From NCBI GenBank assembly GCA_965279195.1, contig CBDIHP010000005.1, forward strand, positions 1 through 36,158: a stretch of DNA of 36,158 bases, written 5' to 3'. Source of the DNA: CBDIHP01 sp965279195. Its GTDB lineage: Bacteria > Planctomycetota > Planctomycetia > Isosphaerales > Isosphaeraceae. A program made the position numbers and the translations under genes. The stretch's first letter is position 1. Every line of letters begins with the position of its first letter. Positions 8,606 through 17,370 of the stretch are shown piece after piece. The notes beneath the pieces were generated by a model, which saw only the letters and a program-made list of their open reading frames with translations, ran no database searches and was not told the DNA's origin.

Positions 8606-8809
8606 ATGTTCACGTCTCGGACTGCGAAGTCATCCCTGCAGATCTTGTCGACAGCCCTGCTCGTAGTCCTCGGCTCCCAACTCGTCGGCTGCGGCGGTGA
8701 CGAACCGGCCCCCGCGGCCTCCTCGGCGCCGTCCGAGGGCGGTAAGGGCCTGTCCGGCCCGAAGGCCAGCAAAGAGCCTTTGACGGCCAAGTCGACCAAG
8801 AAGAAGTGA
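8606..8809 (+). CDS. Small lipoprotein (67 aa) upstream of a DUF1559 gene
   Basis: The protein is 67 aa. Residues about 8-29 are a signal peptide ending in the lipobox LVGC, so the mature protein would be a lipid-anchored peptide of under 40 residues. The mature part is rich in Ala, Ser, Pro, Gly and Lys, ends STKKK and has no recognisable domain. An AGAGAG Shine-Dalgarno-like sequence lies about eight bases before the ATG. Its stop is 86 bases upstream of the DUF1559 start on the same strand. A short lipoprotein beside a DUF1559 gene is a common planctomycete arrangement as I recall it. Function unknown; membrane attachment is the only role the sequence supports. Confidence 0.75.
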   Translation: MFTSRTAKSSLQILSTALLVVLGSQLVGCGGDEPAPAASSAPSEGGKGLSGPKASKEPLTAKSTKKK

Positions 8810-8895
8810 GTGGGCCCGACGGTCGCGGGCTTGACCGCCTTTCCGTCCTGTTCTGATCGCATCGTCCTTTTCTTATCCTTCGTGGGGGCATTTCC

Positions 8896-9951
8896 ATGCA
8901 GCCAGTTCTCCGTCGCCGGGCTCGCGGGTTCACCCTGATCGAGCTGCTCGTCGTGATCGCGATCATCGCGGTCCTGATCGCCCTCCTCCTCCCGGCCGTA
9001 CAGTCGGCCCGCGAGGCCGCACGACGCGCCCAGTGCGTGAACAACCTCAAGCAGATGGGCCTCGCCGTTCACAACTACCTCTCGGCCCAGAACGCGATGC
9101 CGATGGGCATCTTCTTCCAGGCCGACCGCAACAACGCGTTCTGGACCTCGGGCAGCAACCTCATCCCGCTGATGCAGTACATGGAGCAGACCGCCCTCTT
9201 CAACGCCGTCAACTATAATCTGAACATGTATGTGGCCGACAACACGACCGTCTCGTCGTGGGCGGTCAAGACCCTGTGGTGCCCCAGCGACCCGCTGATC
9301 GAGACCCCCAAGCTCTACTCGGTGGCCGATGGCGCGGCCCTCGACCCCGTCGCCCTGCCGATGCGGTACAGCTCGTACGCCGCCAGCTCGGGCACCTGGT
9401 TCTCGTTCGCGCCGAGCGGCACCTCGCTCAGCGCCTGGCCCAGCAACCCGGCCGTCACCCAGCACAACGGCGTGACCTACGCCTTCAGCGCCACCACCAT
9501 CGCAGCCATCACCGACGGCACCAGCAATACCATGGCGTTCAGCGAGCGGGCCCACGGCAAGCTCGACGCGAGCTATCGCAACGACTGGCACTGGTGGACC
9601 TCGGGCAACTATGGTGATACCATGTTCACCACGTTCTTCCCGATGAATCCGTTCAATCGTGCCCCGTCCAACGTCACCCTCGACGGCGGTGCCAATGCCT
9701 ATGTCGGCGCGGCCTCCAGCTACCACCCCGGCGGATGCAACTTCGCCATGATGGACGGCTCGGTCCGGTTCCTCAAGGATTCGATCGACACCTGGCAGAT
9801 CCAGAACGCCACCGGCAAGCCGACCGGCGTGACCCGCACCCCGGACACCCGCGGCGGCATTTATGCCATCGCCGTCGGTACCCGCATGCCGGTCTACCAG
9901 GCCCTCTCGACCCGCAACGGCGGCGAGGTCATCTCGGCCGACGCCTACTGA
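8896..9951 (+). CDS. DUF1559 domain protein with type IV prepilin-like N-terminus
   Basis: 351 aa. Residues 10-30 hold the prepilin cleavage/methylation motif: G11 before F12, then TLIELLVVIAIIAVLIALLL, with E16 at the fifth mature position. It is followed by the conserved planctomycete segment SAREAARRAQCVNNLKQMGL. The C-terminal part carries the H-x9-DG motif at H277 to D287-G288 (HPGGCNFAMMDGS). These features define the large planctomycete DUF1559 family of pseudopilin-like exported proteins, whose function is not established. The hydrophobic N-terminus should be processed by a prepilin peptidase and hold the protein in the membrane or a pilus-like fibre (inference). The gene is preceded by the small lipoprotein gene and ends just before a strong terminator. 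Confidence 0.95.
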   Translation: MQPVLRRRARGFTLIELLVVIAIIAVLIALLLPAVQSAREAARRAQCVNNLKQMGLAVHNYLSAQNAMPMGIFFQADRNNAFWTSGSNLIPLMQYMEQTALFNAVNYNLNMYVADNTTVSSWAVKTLWCPSDPLIETPKLYSVADGAALDPVALPMRYSSYAASSGTWFSFAPSGTSLSAWPSNPAVTQHNGVTYAFSATTIAAITDGTSNTMAFSERAHGKLDASYRNDWHWWTSGNYGDTMFTTFFPMNPFNRAPSNVTLDGGANAYVGAASSYHPGGCNFAMMDGSVRFLKDSIDTWQIQNATGKPTGVTRTPDTRGGIYAIAVGTRMPVYQALSTRNGGEVISADAY

Positions 9952-9990
9952 GACGCGTACGGTCTCCGGTTCGACACCTGAGGTCCTGAC

Positions 9991-10032
9991 GACCTTGCCC
10001 CGGGTCTCGTTGATGAGACCCGGGGCAAGGTC
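9991..10032 (+). terminator. Perfect 18-bp hairpin terminator after the DUF1559 gene
   Basis: GACCTTGCCCCGGGTCTC (9991-10008) and GAGACCCGGGGCAAGGTC (10015-10032) are exact complements around the 6-nt loop GTTGAT, followed by TCTTCATT. It lies 40 bases after the DUF1559 stop and 42 bases before the TPR gene start. It probably separates the two transcription units, at least partly. Confidence 0.85.
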
Positions 10033-10074
10033 TCTTCATTCCGACAATGCGGCCTCGTCCGATGGAGGACACCG

Positions 10075-11289
10075 ATGGGCCGGACTGGCTTTGGGATCGC
10101 CGCGGTCGGCGGGGCTGTGGCGGCGCTCGGGCTCTTGATTCTGCTCAGTACCCCTTCCCGCGAGGCCCTTCGGGATCGCATCACCGCCGCGATTCGGTCG
10201 GAGGACTGGGAGACGGCCGAGCGTCTTTTCTCGCAGCTCCCCTCGCCCGGACCACAGGACTGGTTCGAGCGGGCGAACGTGGCGTTCAGCCGGGGCCGCG
10301 ACGCGGACGTCCTGTCCTACCTCCGGAATCTCGGCGAGGACGGCTCGCTGCGTGCCACCGCGCTGGCGCTGCGGGGGCAGGCGGAATTAAGGCTCCGCCT
10401 CGCGGCGAAGGCCGAATCCACCTTCCTTGATGCGATTCGGTCCGGGGCAAAGTTGCCCGCGATCCATAGACAATTAATCTTCCTCTACGGCACTCAAGAG
10501 CGACGCGCGGCGATGCTCGCCCAGTTCGAGGCCCTGGCTGAATCGACGACGCTCACACTCGGCCTGATGGAACACTGGTGCCTCAGCCGTTCGGGGCTGG
10601 GCGAGGAGGGGCAGGCCCGGAAGGATCTCCAGGCCTTCGTCGAGGCCGACCCCGGGGACCGCTGGTCGCGCATCGCCCTGGCCGGCACCCTCCGACAGTC
10701 CGGCGAGTTCGACGCGGCGGATCGGGCGCTCCAACCCCTGCCGTTGGGCGACCTGGATGCCCTCGCCGAGCGTGTGCAGATCTCGCTCGATCGAGGGCAG
10801 GGGGACATCGCGGACGGTTGGCTGTCGAGGGCGCCGAAGTCCCACCCTCGCCTGGCGCGGCTCCGCGGCCGGTCCGCGTTGGCCCGGAATCGGCCGCTGG
10901 ATGCGGCACACTTCTTCGAGGTCGCGGACATCGCCGAGCCGGGGAACCGCGAGACGGCGATCGGGATGGCGAACGCTCTCCGCCTGGCGGGCAAGCGAGC
11001 CGAGGCCGCGGCATGGACCCGGAAGAACCAGGCGTACGACACCTTGAAACGCCGGCTTGCCGAGGTCCGCGCCCGGAACATCGCGACCAAGGACGAACTC
11101 GTCGAGATGGCCCGGCTCTGCGAGACCTCCGACATGGACGCCGAGGCCATCGCCTTCCTCAACCTGGTCCTCCGGCTCGATCCCCTGGACCAGGAGGTCC
11201 AATCCGGCCTGTCGAGGCTCAAGGAACGCCAGGCCCGCAGGGCGCCTTCGAACGCCAGCGGGGCCGGCCAGGCCGACCCCGCGAAGTGA
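10075..11289 (+). CDS. Membrane-anchored tetratricopeptide (TPR) repeat protein
   Basis: 404 aa. GGAGG lies six bases before the ATG. Residues about 5-25 (GFGIAAVGGAVAALGLLILL) are one membrane anchor or uncleaved signal. The rest is almost all helical TPR-like repeats, for example AIRSEDWETAERLFSQLP, RSGLGEEGQARKDLQAFVEA and ALAGTLRQSGEFDAADRALQ. The last clear repeat is in DMDAEAIAFLNLVLRLDP. The tail is polar and Ala/Gly-rich. Such proteins act as protein-protein scaffolds; no enzyme domain is visible. It lies 123 bases after the DUF1559 gene on the same strand but beyond a strong terminator, so co-transcription is doubtful. Its partner is unknown. Confidence 0.85.
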   Translation: MGRTGFGIAAVGGAVAALGLLILLSTPSREALRDRITAAIRSEDWETAERLFSQLPSPGPQDWFERANVAFSRGRDADVLSYLRNLGEDGSLRATALALRGQAELRLRLAAKAESTFLDAIRSGAKLPAIHRQLIFLYGTQERRAAMLAQFEALAESTTLTLGLMEHWCLSRSGLGEEGQARKDLQAFVEADPGDRWSRIALAGTLRQSGEFDAADRALQPLPLGDLDALAERVQISLDRGQGDIADGWLSRAPKSHPRLARLRGRSALARNRPLDAAHFFEVADIAEPGNRETAIGMANALRLAGKRAEAAAWTRKNQAYDTLKRRLAEVRARNIATKDELVEMARLCETSDMDAEAIAFLNLVLRLDPLDQEVQSGLSRLKERQARRAPSNASGAGQADPAK

Positions 11290-11314
11290 CGTTTGTTGAC
11301 ATGAGCCGTTGCGA

Positions 11315-12778
11315 CTACTTGCTGGAGGCCGTTTTCGGCTTGAAGCCCGGGGCGGCCAGGATCGTCCGCAGCGGCTTGCCGTCCGCGAAGTTCCAGAGCC
11401 GGACCTCGCCGTCCCAGCTCCCCGAGGCCAGGGTCTTGCCGTCGGCGGTGACGGCCAGGGTGTAGATCCAGTCGTTGTGGCCGCCGATGGCCTGCTTCTG
11501 GTTCGCCCCCTCGAAGACCCGGATCGTCTTGTCCGAGCCCGAGGCGATCAGGTGCTTGCCGTCGGGGTGGTTGACGATCTTGAACACGGGGCCGCCGAAT
11601 CCGCCGAGGTTGCGGACCTGCTTGCCGTCGTCGTCGGGGTTCCAGAAACGGATCTGGTTATCCGCGCCACCCGATGCGACCTGCTTGCCGTCCGGCGTGA
11701 ACGTGACGGCGTAGACGGTCTCGGCGTGGCCGGGGAAGGTCACGAGGGATTCTTTCTTGACCACATCAAAGACCTTGCTCGTCTTGTCGCGCGAGGCGCT
11801 GGCGAGCCGCTTGCCGTCGGGGCTGAAGGCGAGGTCGAAGATCCAGTCGGCGTGGTCCTCGATCAGGGCCAGCTGCTTTCCCGCGGGGATCTCCCAGATC
11901 CGGATCGCCCGGTCGGCTCCGGCGGCGGCGAGGAGCTTGCCGTCCGGGCTGAAGGCCACGGCGAAGACGCTGTCGTTGCTCTCCAGCAGGGTCTTGGATG
12001 GCTTGAGGTCGCCGCTGCCCTCGACCGCCCAGAGCTTGACCGTGCCGAACTGGCCGGGGTCGCCGCTGGCGGTGGCGAGCCACTTGCCGTCGGCGCTGTA
12101 GGCCAGGTCGTAGAGCCGCTCGGACAGGCCGGGGACTCGCCGCGCGAGCGAGCCGTCCGCGGTCTTCCAGTATGTGATCTCATGATAGCCCGACGCCGCG
12201 ACCTCCGAGCCGTCCGGCCGGAAGGCGATGGCCGTGATCGGCATCGCGATCGGGTAGGCTTCGGGGATCTTCACGACCGCGTTGCGCCGGAGGACGGCGG
12301 TCCAGTCCTCGGTCGGGCTAGCCCCGTCGTACTTCGCCCCTTCCTTGATCCACTTCTCGATCAGGGAAACCTTGTCGGATGTTAGCGGATCCTGCTTCCA
12401 GGGCATCCGGGGGCTGGCGTCGGGCCGGAGCAGTTCGAGGAAGTAGCTGCCTTCGGGGTCGCCGGGGAGGAGCGTGATCCCCTCGCCCTGCTGCCCGCCT
12501 TTGGCGAGCTGGGCGAAGGTGGTCATGATGTACTTGCTCTCCGACTTCCTCGGGTTGTGGCAGGCGATGCAGTTCTGGACGAGCAGCGGGGCCACGTCCT
12601 TGAGGAAGCTGACCGTGCCCTTGCCATCAACCACCGGCTTCGCGGCGGGCTTTGCTACGGCCTTGGGCTTCTCGGCGGGCTTGGCCTTCGGCTTCGGATC
12701 GTCCGCGCCGAGCGGCAGGGCGGCCAGGATGGCGATCGCGAGGAGAGACAGCCGATTGAGTGCGGGTCGAGGGATCAC
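11315..12778 (-). CDS. Exported cytochrome c-like domain fused to a seven-repeat WD40 propeller
   Basis: 487 aa, with a GTG start at 12778 and GGAG about eight bases upstream. The order is: signal peptide (about residues 1-24), a Lys/Pro/Ala-rich linker (28-50), then a planctomycete-type cytochrome c domain with one haem site, C70-I-A-C73-H74. The cytochrome region continues through LRPDASPRMPWKQDPLTSDK. From about residue 178 seven WD40 blades follow, recognisable by repeated SPDGK and IRIW-type ends such as VFAVAFSPDGKLLAAAGADR and IYTLAVTADGKTLASGSWDG. One seven-bladed propeller is complete. A periplasmic redox or scaffold role is likely (inference). It starts 30 bases after the PPC-domain gene and is probably co-transcribed with it. 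It converges on the TPR gene with a 25-base gap. Confidence 0.92.
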   Translation of the reverse strand: MIPRPALNRLSLLAIAILAALPLGADDPKPKAKPAEKPKAVAKPAAKPVVDGKGTVSFLKDVAPLLVQNCIACHNPRKSESKYIMTTFAQLAKGGQQGEGITLLPGDPEGSYFLELLRPDASPRMPWKQDPLTSDKVSLIEKWIKEGAKYDGASPTEDWTAVLRRNAVVKIPEAYPIAMPITAIAFRPDGSEVAASGYHEITYWKTADGSLARRVPGLSERLYDLAYSADGKWLATASGDPGQFGTVKLWAVEGSGDLKPSKTLLESNDSVFAVAFSPDGKLLAAAGADRAIRIWEIPAGKQLALIEDHADWIFDLAFSPDGKRLASASRDKTSKVFDVVKKESLVTFPGHAETVYAVTFTPDGKQVASGGADNQIRFWNPDDDGKQVRNLGGFGGPVFKIVNHPDGKHLIASGSDKTIRVFEGANQKQAIGGHNDWIYTLAVTADGKTLASGSWDGEVRLWNFADGKPLRTILAAPGFKPKTASSK

Positions 12779-12808
12779 GCGGTATCTCCAGTCGGGAGGT
12801 CGTGGCCG

Positions 12809-15144
12809 TCACTTGGCGGCCGTGACCTTGATCGCCACCGGGGCGGGGGGTGTGGGATAGTCTTTCTTGTTGATCTGGAACGCGGCCGTGACCTTCGAGC
12901 TGGCGGTCGCGGCGGCGGCCTTGGCGTCGGCGACGAGCTTGACCGTGAAATCGGCCTTGTCGCCGGGAACGGTCACCGGATCGGCCTTCACCCCGGCGGG
13001 CAGGCGTCGAGCTTGATCGTGACCGGATCCTTGAACGGCGCCTTGCGGACGACCTTGCCCTTCAGATCGGCGGTCGCACCGGCCTTGAGTTCGAGGTTGG
13101 CCGCCGCCAGTTCGACGGCCGCCGGGCGGACGACGTTGATCGTCACGGCCGGGAGGCCGAACATGCGGTCCTTGCCCTTGAGGTTCCCCTTGGCGTTGAG
13201 TGCAATGGTGGCCTTTCCGAGCGGGACGTCGGTGGTCACATTGACCGTCGCTGATCCTTCATTCGCCTTGGCAGCGATGTTCGAGGCGGCGACCGTCACC
13301 CCGGCCGGGAGCGGGGCGGCGGCAATCGCCAGGGCCCCGTCGACGTCCTTCTCGCGGGTCAGCTTGATCGGGACCGGATTGCCGAAGCCGTGGACAATGT
13401 CCACCGACGCGGGGACCTCGGCCTTGATCCCCGTCGGCGGCGTGGCGGCCAGCGCGAGGGAGTCGAAGACGATGACCTTCGTCGGCAGGGTGGCCTGCTG
13501 GGCGAAGACGACCGGTTTGTCGGCGACGGCCTTGAGGACGGCGTTCCCTGCCTTGGCCTCGCCGACGACGCGGATGCTGGCAATGTCGAAGCCGGCGTCG
13601 CTCGCGGCTTCGAGCGTGACGATGCCCGCGACCTGGCCGTCGTTGACGGTCCCCGGCTTGACGGTCACGCCGGCCGGCAGATTCTCGGCCGAGAGGGTGA
13701 TCGGTCCGTTGTAGCCGTCGCGGGCGATGGTGACCGGGATCGCGGCCGTGCCCCCCTTGGCCAACGCCGCCTGGGTCTCGCCGAGCGTCAGGGTGAAGGC
13801 GGGCGTGGTGACGGGTTCGACGGTGATCCGGTAGGGGAAGCCGACTCCCCCCTCGCCCTTGAGATCCTTGAGCGTGAGCGTGATCTCGCCGGTGTTCGCC
13901 GGGACGGTGAAGACCAGGCTCGGGTCGGGGGTGTTGACCGCCGCCGGCTGATTGTTGGGGCCCTTTGGCACGAGCGGGTTGGGCACATCGTCGGCGTTCG
14001 CGAGCACCGAGCCGGCGGCGTTCTTCACCTGGAGCACCCCGTCGAGGGCGGAGCCAAGGCTGGCGGCCGCGACGGTGATCTTCAGCTTCTCGCCAGGGAT
14101 GGTCCGGACCTTGAACTCATCCTCATCCCCCTTCGACTCGATCCGTCCGTTGAACACGACCGGGGGCGCGCCGAGCGGGGCGGAGGTCGAGGGGTCCGAC
14201 GACTCGCGAAGCTCGGGATAGGTCCCCACCACCAGGCCGGGGATCGACTCCAGGTCGAGATTCGGGCCCGGGAGCCCGAGCGACAGGCTCGTCAGTTTCG
14301 GCTGGGTCCAGCCGATGCCGGGCACGGCCTTGAGGGAGGTCACGGCGAGCTTCGGCCCGCCGAGATTGCCGCCGCTCAGCTCGATCCCGAGCACCTCGCC
14401 CGCGCGGCCGCCGAGAGGGTAAATTTCCTCGGCCGTGGGGACCTCGCCGATAAGGAGGCGATAGATCGGACGGCCGCCCCCCTGGTAGCGGGAGTCGGAC
14501 AGCTCGACGACATAGTCGCCGTCCTCGGGGAGGGTCGCGGTGAGCCTGGCGTCGGTGACCAGGCCCGGGGAGTCGTCGGCGGAGGCGATGTAGGTGCGGC
14601 TGGCGGTGGTCAGGCGGATGGTCGGGTCGACGCCGGAGCCGATCCGGGCGCACTGGGCGTCGACCAGGAGCTTCTGGCCCTTCTTGCCGGGGAACCGGAA
14701 GAAATCGACATCATTGCCGGCCGATTGACCCTCGATGACGACATTGGCCGGGACCGGCTGGGCCGAGTCGAAGGTGCTGTTGTCTTCCTTCTCGGCGACC
14801 TGCGGCAACTGGCCGACGGCGAATAGCACGGGGTTCGAGAGGCCCTCGTCGGTCCGGACCCGGATCGGGTAGATTCCGACCGGAGTGTCAGGGGCGACGG
14901 TGATCTTGAACTTCCGGAGCGCCGAGAGGGTCGACTTGGGCTCGGTGTCGGTCGCCTGGATCCCGAACGGGGCGATGATCCGGGTGCTGGGATCGAGCCG
15001 GCTCCCCTGGACGGAGAGTTCGGCGGCCACGCCGCGCTGGGCTCCGTAGGGCCTCACTTCGGTGAGCTGAGGCGCCTCCGCACGGGCGGTCGCGGCGGCG
15101 GCGAGGCCCAACACGGCCGCGAGTGCGGCGGGACGGCGTGTCAT
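12809..15144 (-). CDS. Exported PPC-domain (pre-peptidase C-terminal) protein, frameshifted near 13005
   Basis: The ATG at 15144 (MTRRPAALAAVLGLAAAATA) begins a signal peptide and has GAGGAG upstream. Residues about 115-240 match a bacterial pre-peptidase C-terminal-like domain, with EKEDNSTFDSAQPVPANVV, GNDVDFFRFPGKKGQKL and LPEDGDYVVELSDSRYQGGG. The rest is beta-sandwich-like, with repeated NLPAGVTV/PLPAGVTV strands. As read, the frame ends prematurely at 12988 after KLDACPPG. The next frame continues KADPVTVPGDKADFTVKL to a stop at 12809. One missing G between 13002 and 13009 would restore KLDGLPAGVKADP and a protein of about 778 aa. I treat it as one gene. It precedes the cytochrome/WD40 gene by 30 bases. 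No catalytic residues are seen, so binding or adhesion is more likely than enzymatic activity. Confidence 0.82.
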
Positions 15145-15365
15145 CGGGGGACTCCTCTCAGGACGACCACGAGGCGGGAGGGCCCGACGGCATCGCCGAC
15201 GGCGGGGCGGGACGATGGCGGGCGGCGATGCCAAAGGGGGCGGGCGGACCGGGTCCGGCGGGGCGGTTTCGACCTCGCGACCTTGGCGCAGGCGTTGTCA
15301 AAACCTTGATTAACCGTCGCACGCCCGTGAGCGTTTGTCAAGGGACCCAGAACCCGCGAGACGCC

Positions 15366-17285
15366 TCAACGGGCCGTCGGGATGACCGGCAGGTCGACCC
15401 GCGACGGCCTCGCGGCGTCGTGCGCCACGCTGTTGTCGGCGATCACTTTACGCCGGGAGGTCCCCAGCGGCTCCCCCGTGTTCGGGTTCACATCGAAGCG
15501 CGGATAGTTGCTGCTGGACACATCGATCCGGATCCGGTGCCCCTTCTTGAAGACGTTGCTCGTCGGGTAGAGCGTGATCGTGATCGGCTCGAACACGCCC
15601 GGGATGAGCGGCTCGGGCCGGTCGAGCGACTTCCGGTAGCGGGCCCTCAGGATCGAGTCGCCGATGTTCAGGTCGAACCCCAGGGGGTAATCCGGGTTCG
15701 GCGGGATCTCATCGACGAGCTTCGCCGTGAAGTCCGTGTCCAGCGCGTTCGAGGCGACCCAGAGTTGGACTTGGACGGTGCCCGTGACCTCGACGTCGGC
15801 CTTCAATGGTTCCGTCCGGAAAGTCAGGACGTCGGGCCGCTCGGACAGGGGCAGGTGGTTGGTCGCCGCGTGGGTGTCGTCGCGGGGACGCTGGTCGAAG
15901 GCCCCGACGGAAAGCAGGGGGGCGTTCGACGAGATGTTGCCGCCGATCGTCGGGGCCGGATGGCTCGGGTCGAAGGTGTACGTCGTGGCGCCGCCGTCGG
16001 CCGGGGCGGGTTCGGGGCCGAGCATGCCGTCGGGGTGGAGGTACAGGGCCTTCGTCACCGCCCGCCTGAGGGGCCATTCGGACTCGGCCCGCCAGGAGCC
16101 GCCGTGTCTGAGACGGCCGGCGGGCGACTTGAGGTCGTCGCCGGTGCCCATCACATAGAGCCAGACCTTCGGGTCGGACTCTGCCCCGTTCTCCGCCCCG
16201 GCCATCGCCCGGTCGTAGAACCGCAGTCGGAGCGCCTGGAGGTTGACGGCGGCGTCGGTCGTGAACTCGACCTCGCCCGAGACATTCGACCCCTGCGCCC
16301 CGTGGGTCCAGGGGCCGATGATCAGGCGCTGGGGGGACCGCTTCGCGGCGGACAGGGCCTCGTAGTTCATCGTGACCTGCCGGGTCCACGAGTCGTACCA
16401 GCCGGTGATGTGCAGGACGGGGACGTCCGCGTAATCCTTCACATGATCGACGACCGACATCCCCTTGATCTTCCAGAACGGCGACTCCGGCCCGCTCTGG
16501 AGTGCCTCGTGGAGCCAGGCCTCGTACTCGGGCACCCGCCGTAGCGGCGTGTCCCCCTTCCGGAACGGCAAGGAGTCCGCGTGCTCGCGGATCCGCCGGC
16601 CGTTCTCCACGAGCGCAGCCTTCAGGGCCGGGTCGGCGAGGGCGGCCTTCGCGTTCGGGGCACCGATGTTGAAGATCCAGTTCATGAACCTCAACTCGAA
16701 CGCCCCGCCGTGCCGCATGCCGGCGACGCCGGTGTTCGAGAGGGAGTCGACCGGGACCATCGCCGACAGGTGGGGCGGATTCATCTCGGCGAGGGCGTGC
16801 TGGGTGCCCCCGCCGTAGCTGGTGCCGAAGGTGCCGACCTTTCCATCCGACCACGGCCGCGCGGCGATCCACTCGACGACGTCGTAGCCGTCCTGAGGAT
16901 CGTCGGCGATCAGACGCCACTTGCCTTCGCTCTTGTATCGTCCCCGGACGTCGTTGGCGACGACGTTGTACCCTCGGGCCGCGTAGTACCGGCCGTCGCC
17001 GAGGTTGCCGTCCCCCTTGCCGTAGGGTGTCCGGGTCAGCAGGGTCGGGAACTTGCCTTCGATCGGCTTGCCTCCTTTCGCGGGTCGGTACACATCGGCG
17101 GCCAGTTTCGTTCCGTCGCGGACTGCGATGAGCACATCTTTCTCGACGAACACCTCGAAGGTTGGCGCACGCGACTCGATCGCCGGTCCGCCGGCCTCCG
17201 ATTTCGAGGGGGCCAGGATCGAAATCAGGGAAACAAAGCCAATTCGAATGGCCCAGCCGGGGAGGCGATTCGTCCGCCGCTGCAT
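15366..17285 (-). CDS. Exported CocE/NonD family alpha/beta hydrolase (X-Pro dipeptidyl-peptidase-like)
   Basis: The start is at the ATG at 17285, with GGAGG eight bases upstream; the open frame extends about 138 codons further upstream, but that part is Arg/Pro-rich shadow. The product is 639 aa with a signal peptide (GWAIRIGFVSLISILAPSKS). The hydrolase domain has VAVRDGTKLAADVYRP-like strands, FPTLLTRTPYGK, and the nucleophile S156 in GTFGTSYGGG. Likely acid and base are D298 in GWYDSWTRQ and H328 in IGPWTHG. The C-terminal third is the PepX_C jelly roll, with GHRIRIDVSSSNYPRFDVNP near its end. Family members hydrolyse acyl-ester, amide or X-Pro bonds; the substrate is not predictable here. 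It lies between the DUF1501 and PPC-protein genes on the same strand. Confidence 0.92.
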   Translation of the reverse strand: MQRRTNRLPGWAIRIGFVSLISILAPSKSEAGGPAIESRAPTFEVFVEKDVLIAVRDGTKLAADVYRPAKGGKPIEGKFPTLLTRTPYGKGDGNLGDGRYYAARGYNVVANDVRGRYKSEGKWRLIADDPQDGYDVVEWIAARPWSDGKVGTFGTSYGGGTQHALAEMNPPHLSAMVPVDSLSNTGVAGMRHGGAFELRFMNWIFNIGAPNAKAALADPALKAALVENGRRIREHADSLPFRKGDTPLRRVPEYEAWLHEALQSGPESPFWKIKGMSVVDHVKDYADVPVLHITGWYDSWTRQVTMNYEALSAAKRSPQRLIIGPWTHGAQGSNVSGEVEFTTDAAVNLQALRLRFYDRAMAGAENGAESDPKVWLYVMGTGDDLKSPAGRLRHGGSWRAESEWPLRRAVTKALYLHPDGMLGPEPAPADGGATTYTFDPSHPAPTIGGNISSNAPLLSVGAFDQRPRDDTHAATNHLPLSERPDVLTFRTEPLKADVEVTGTVQVQLWVASNALDTDFTAKLVDEIPPNPDYPLGFDLNIGDSILRARYRKSLDRPEPLIPGVFEPITITLYPTSNVFKKGHRIRIDVSSSNYPRFDVNPNTGEPLGTSRRKVIADNSVAHDAARPSRVDLPVIPTAR

Positions 17286-17313
17286 CTTCGGATCCTCCGC
17301 GCAAGGGGAAACG

Positions 17314-17343
17314 GCCCCCGGTCGGTTGCAAGAGACCGGGGGC
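17314..17343 (-). terminator. Hairpin between the DUF1501 and CocE genes
   Basis: GCCCCCGGTC (17314-17323) and GACCGGGGGC (17334-17343) are perfect 10-bp complements with a 10-nt loop. On the minus strand the stem starts 28 bases past the DUF1501 stop and is followed by CGTTTCC. It could terminate the DUF1501 transcript before the CocE gene, or attenuate read-through. Confidence 0.6.
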
Positions 17344-17370
17344 GCGGGAGAGTTCGGATTGACGCGAGGG

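Noticed and set aside
8395..9726. A 443-codon minus-strand frame opposite the DUF1559 gene
   Set aside because: The plus strand encodes a complete DUF1559 protein with both end motifs; the opposite frame has shadow composition.
13390..14826. A 478-codon plus-strand frame opposite the PPC-domain gene
   Set aside because: Shadow composition, and the minus strand has a signal peptide, a Shine-Dalgarno and PPC motifs.
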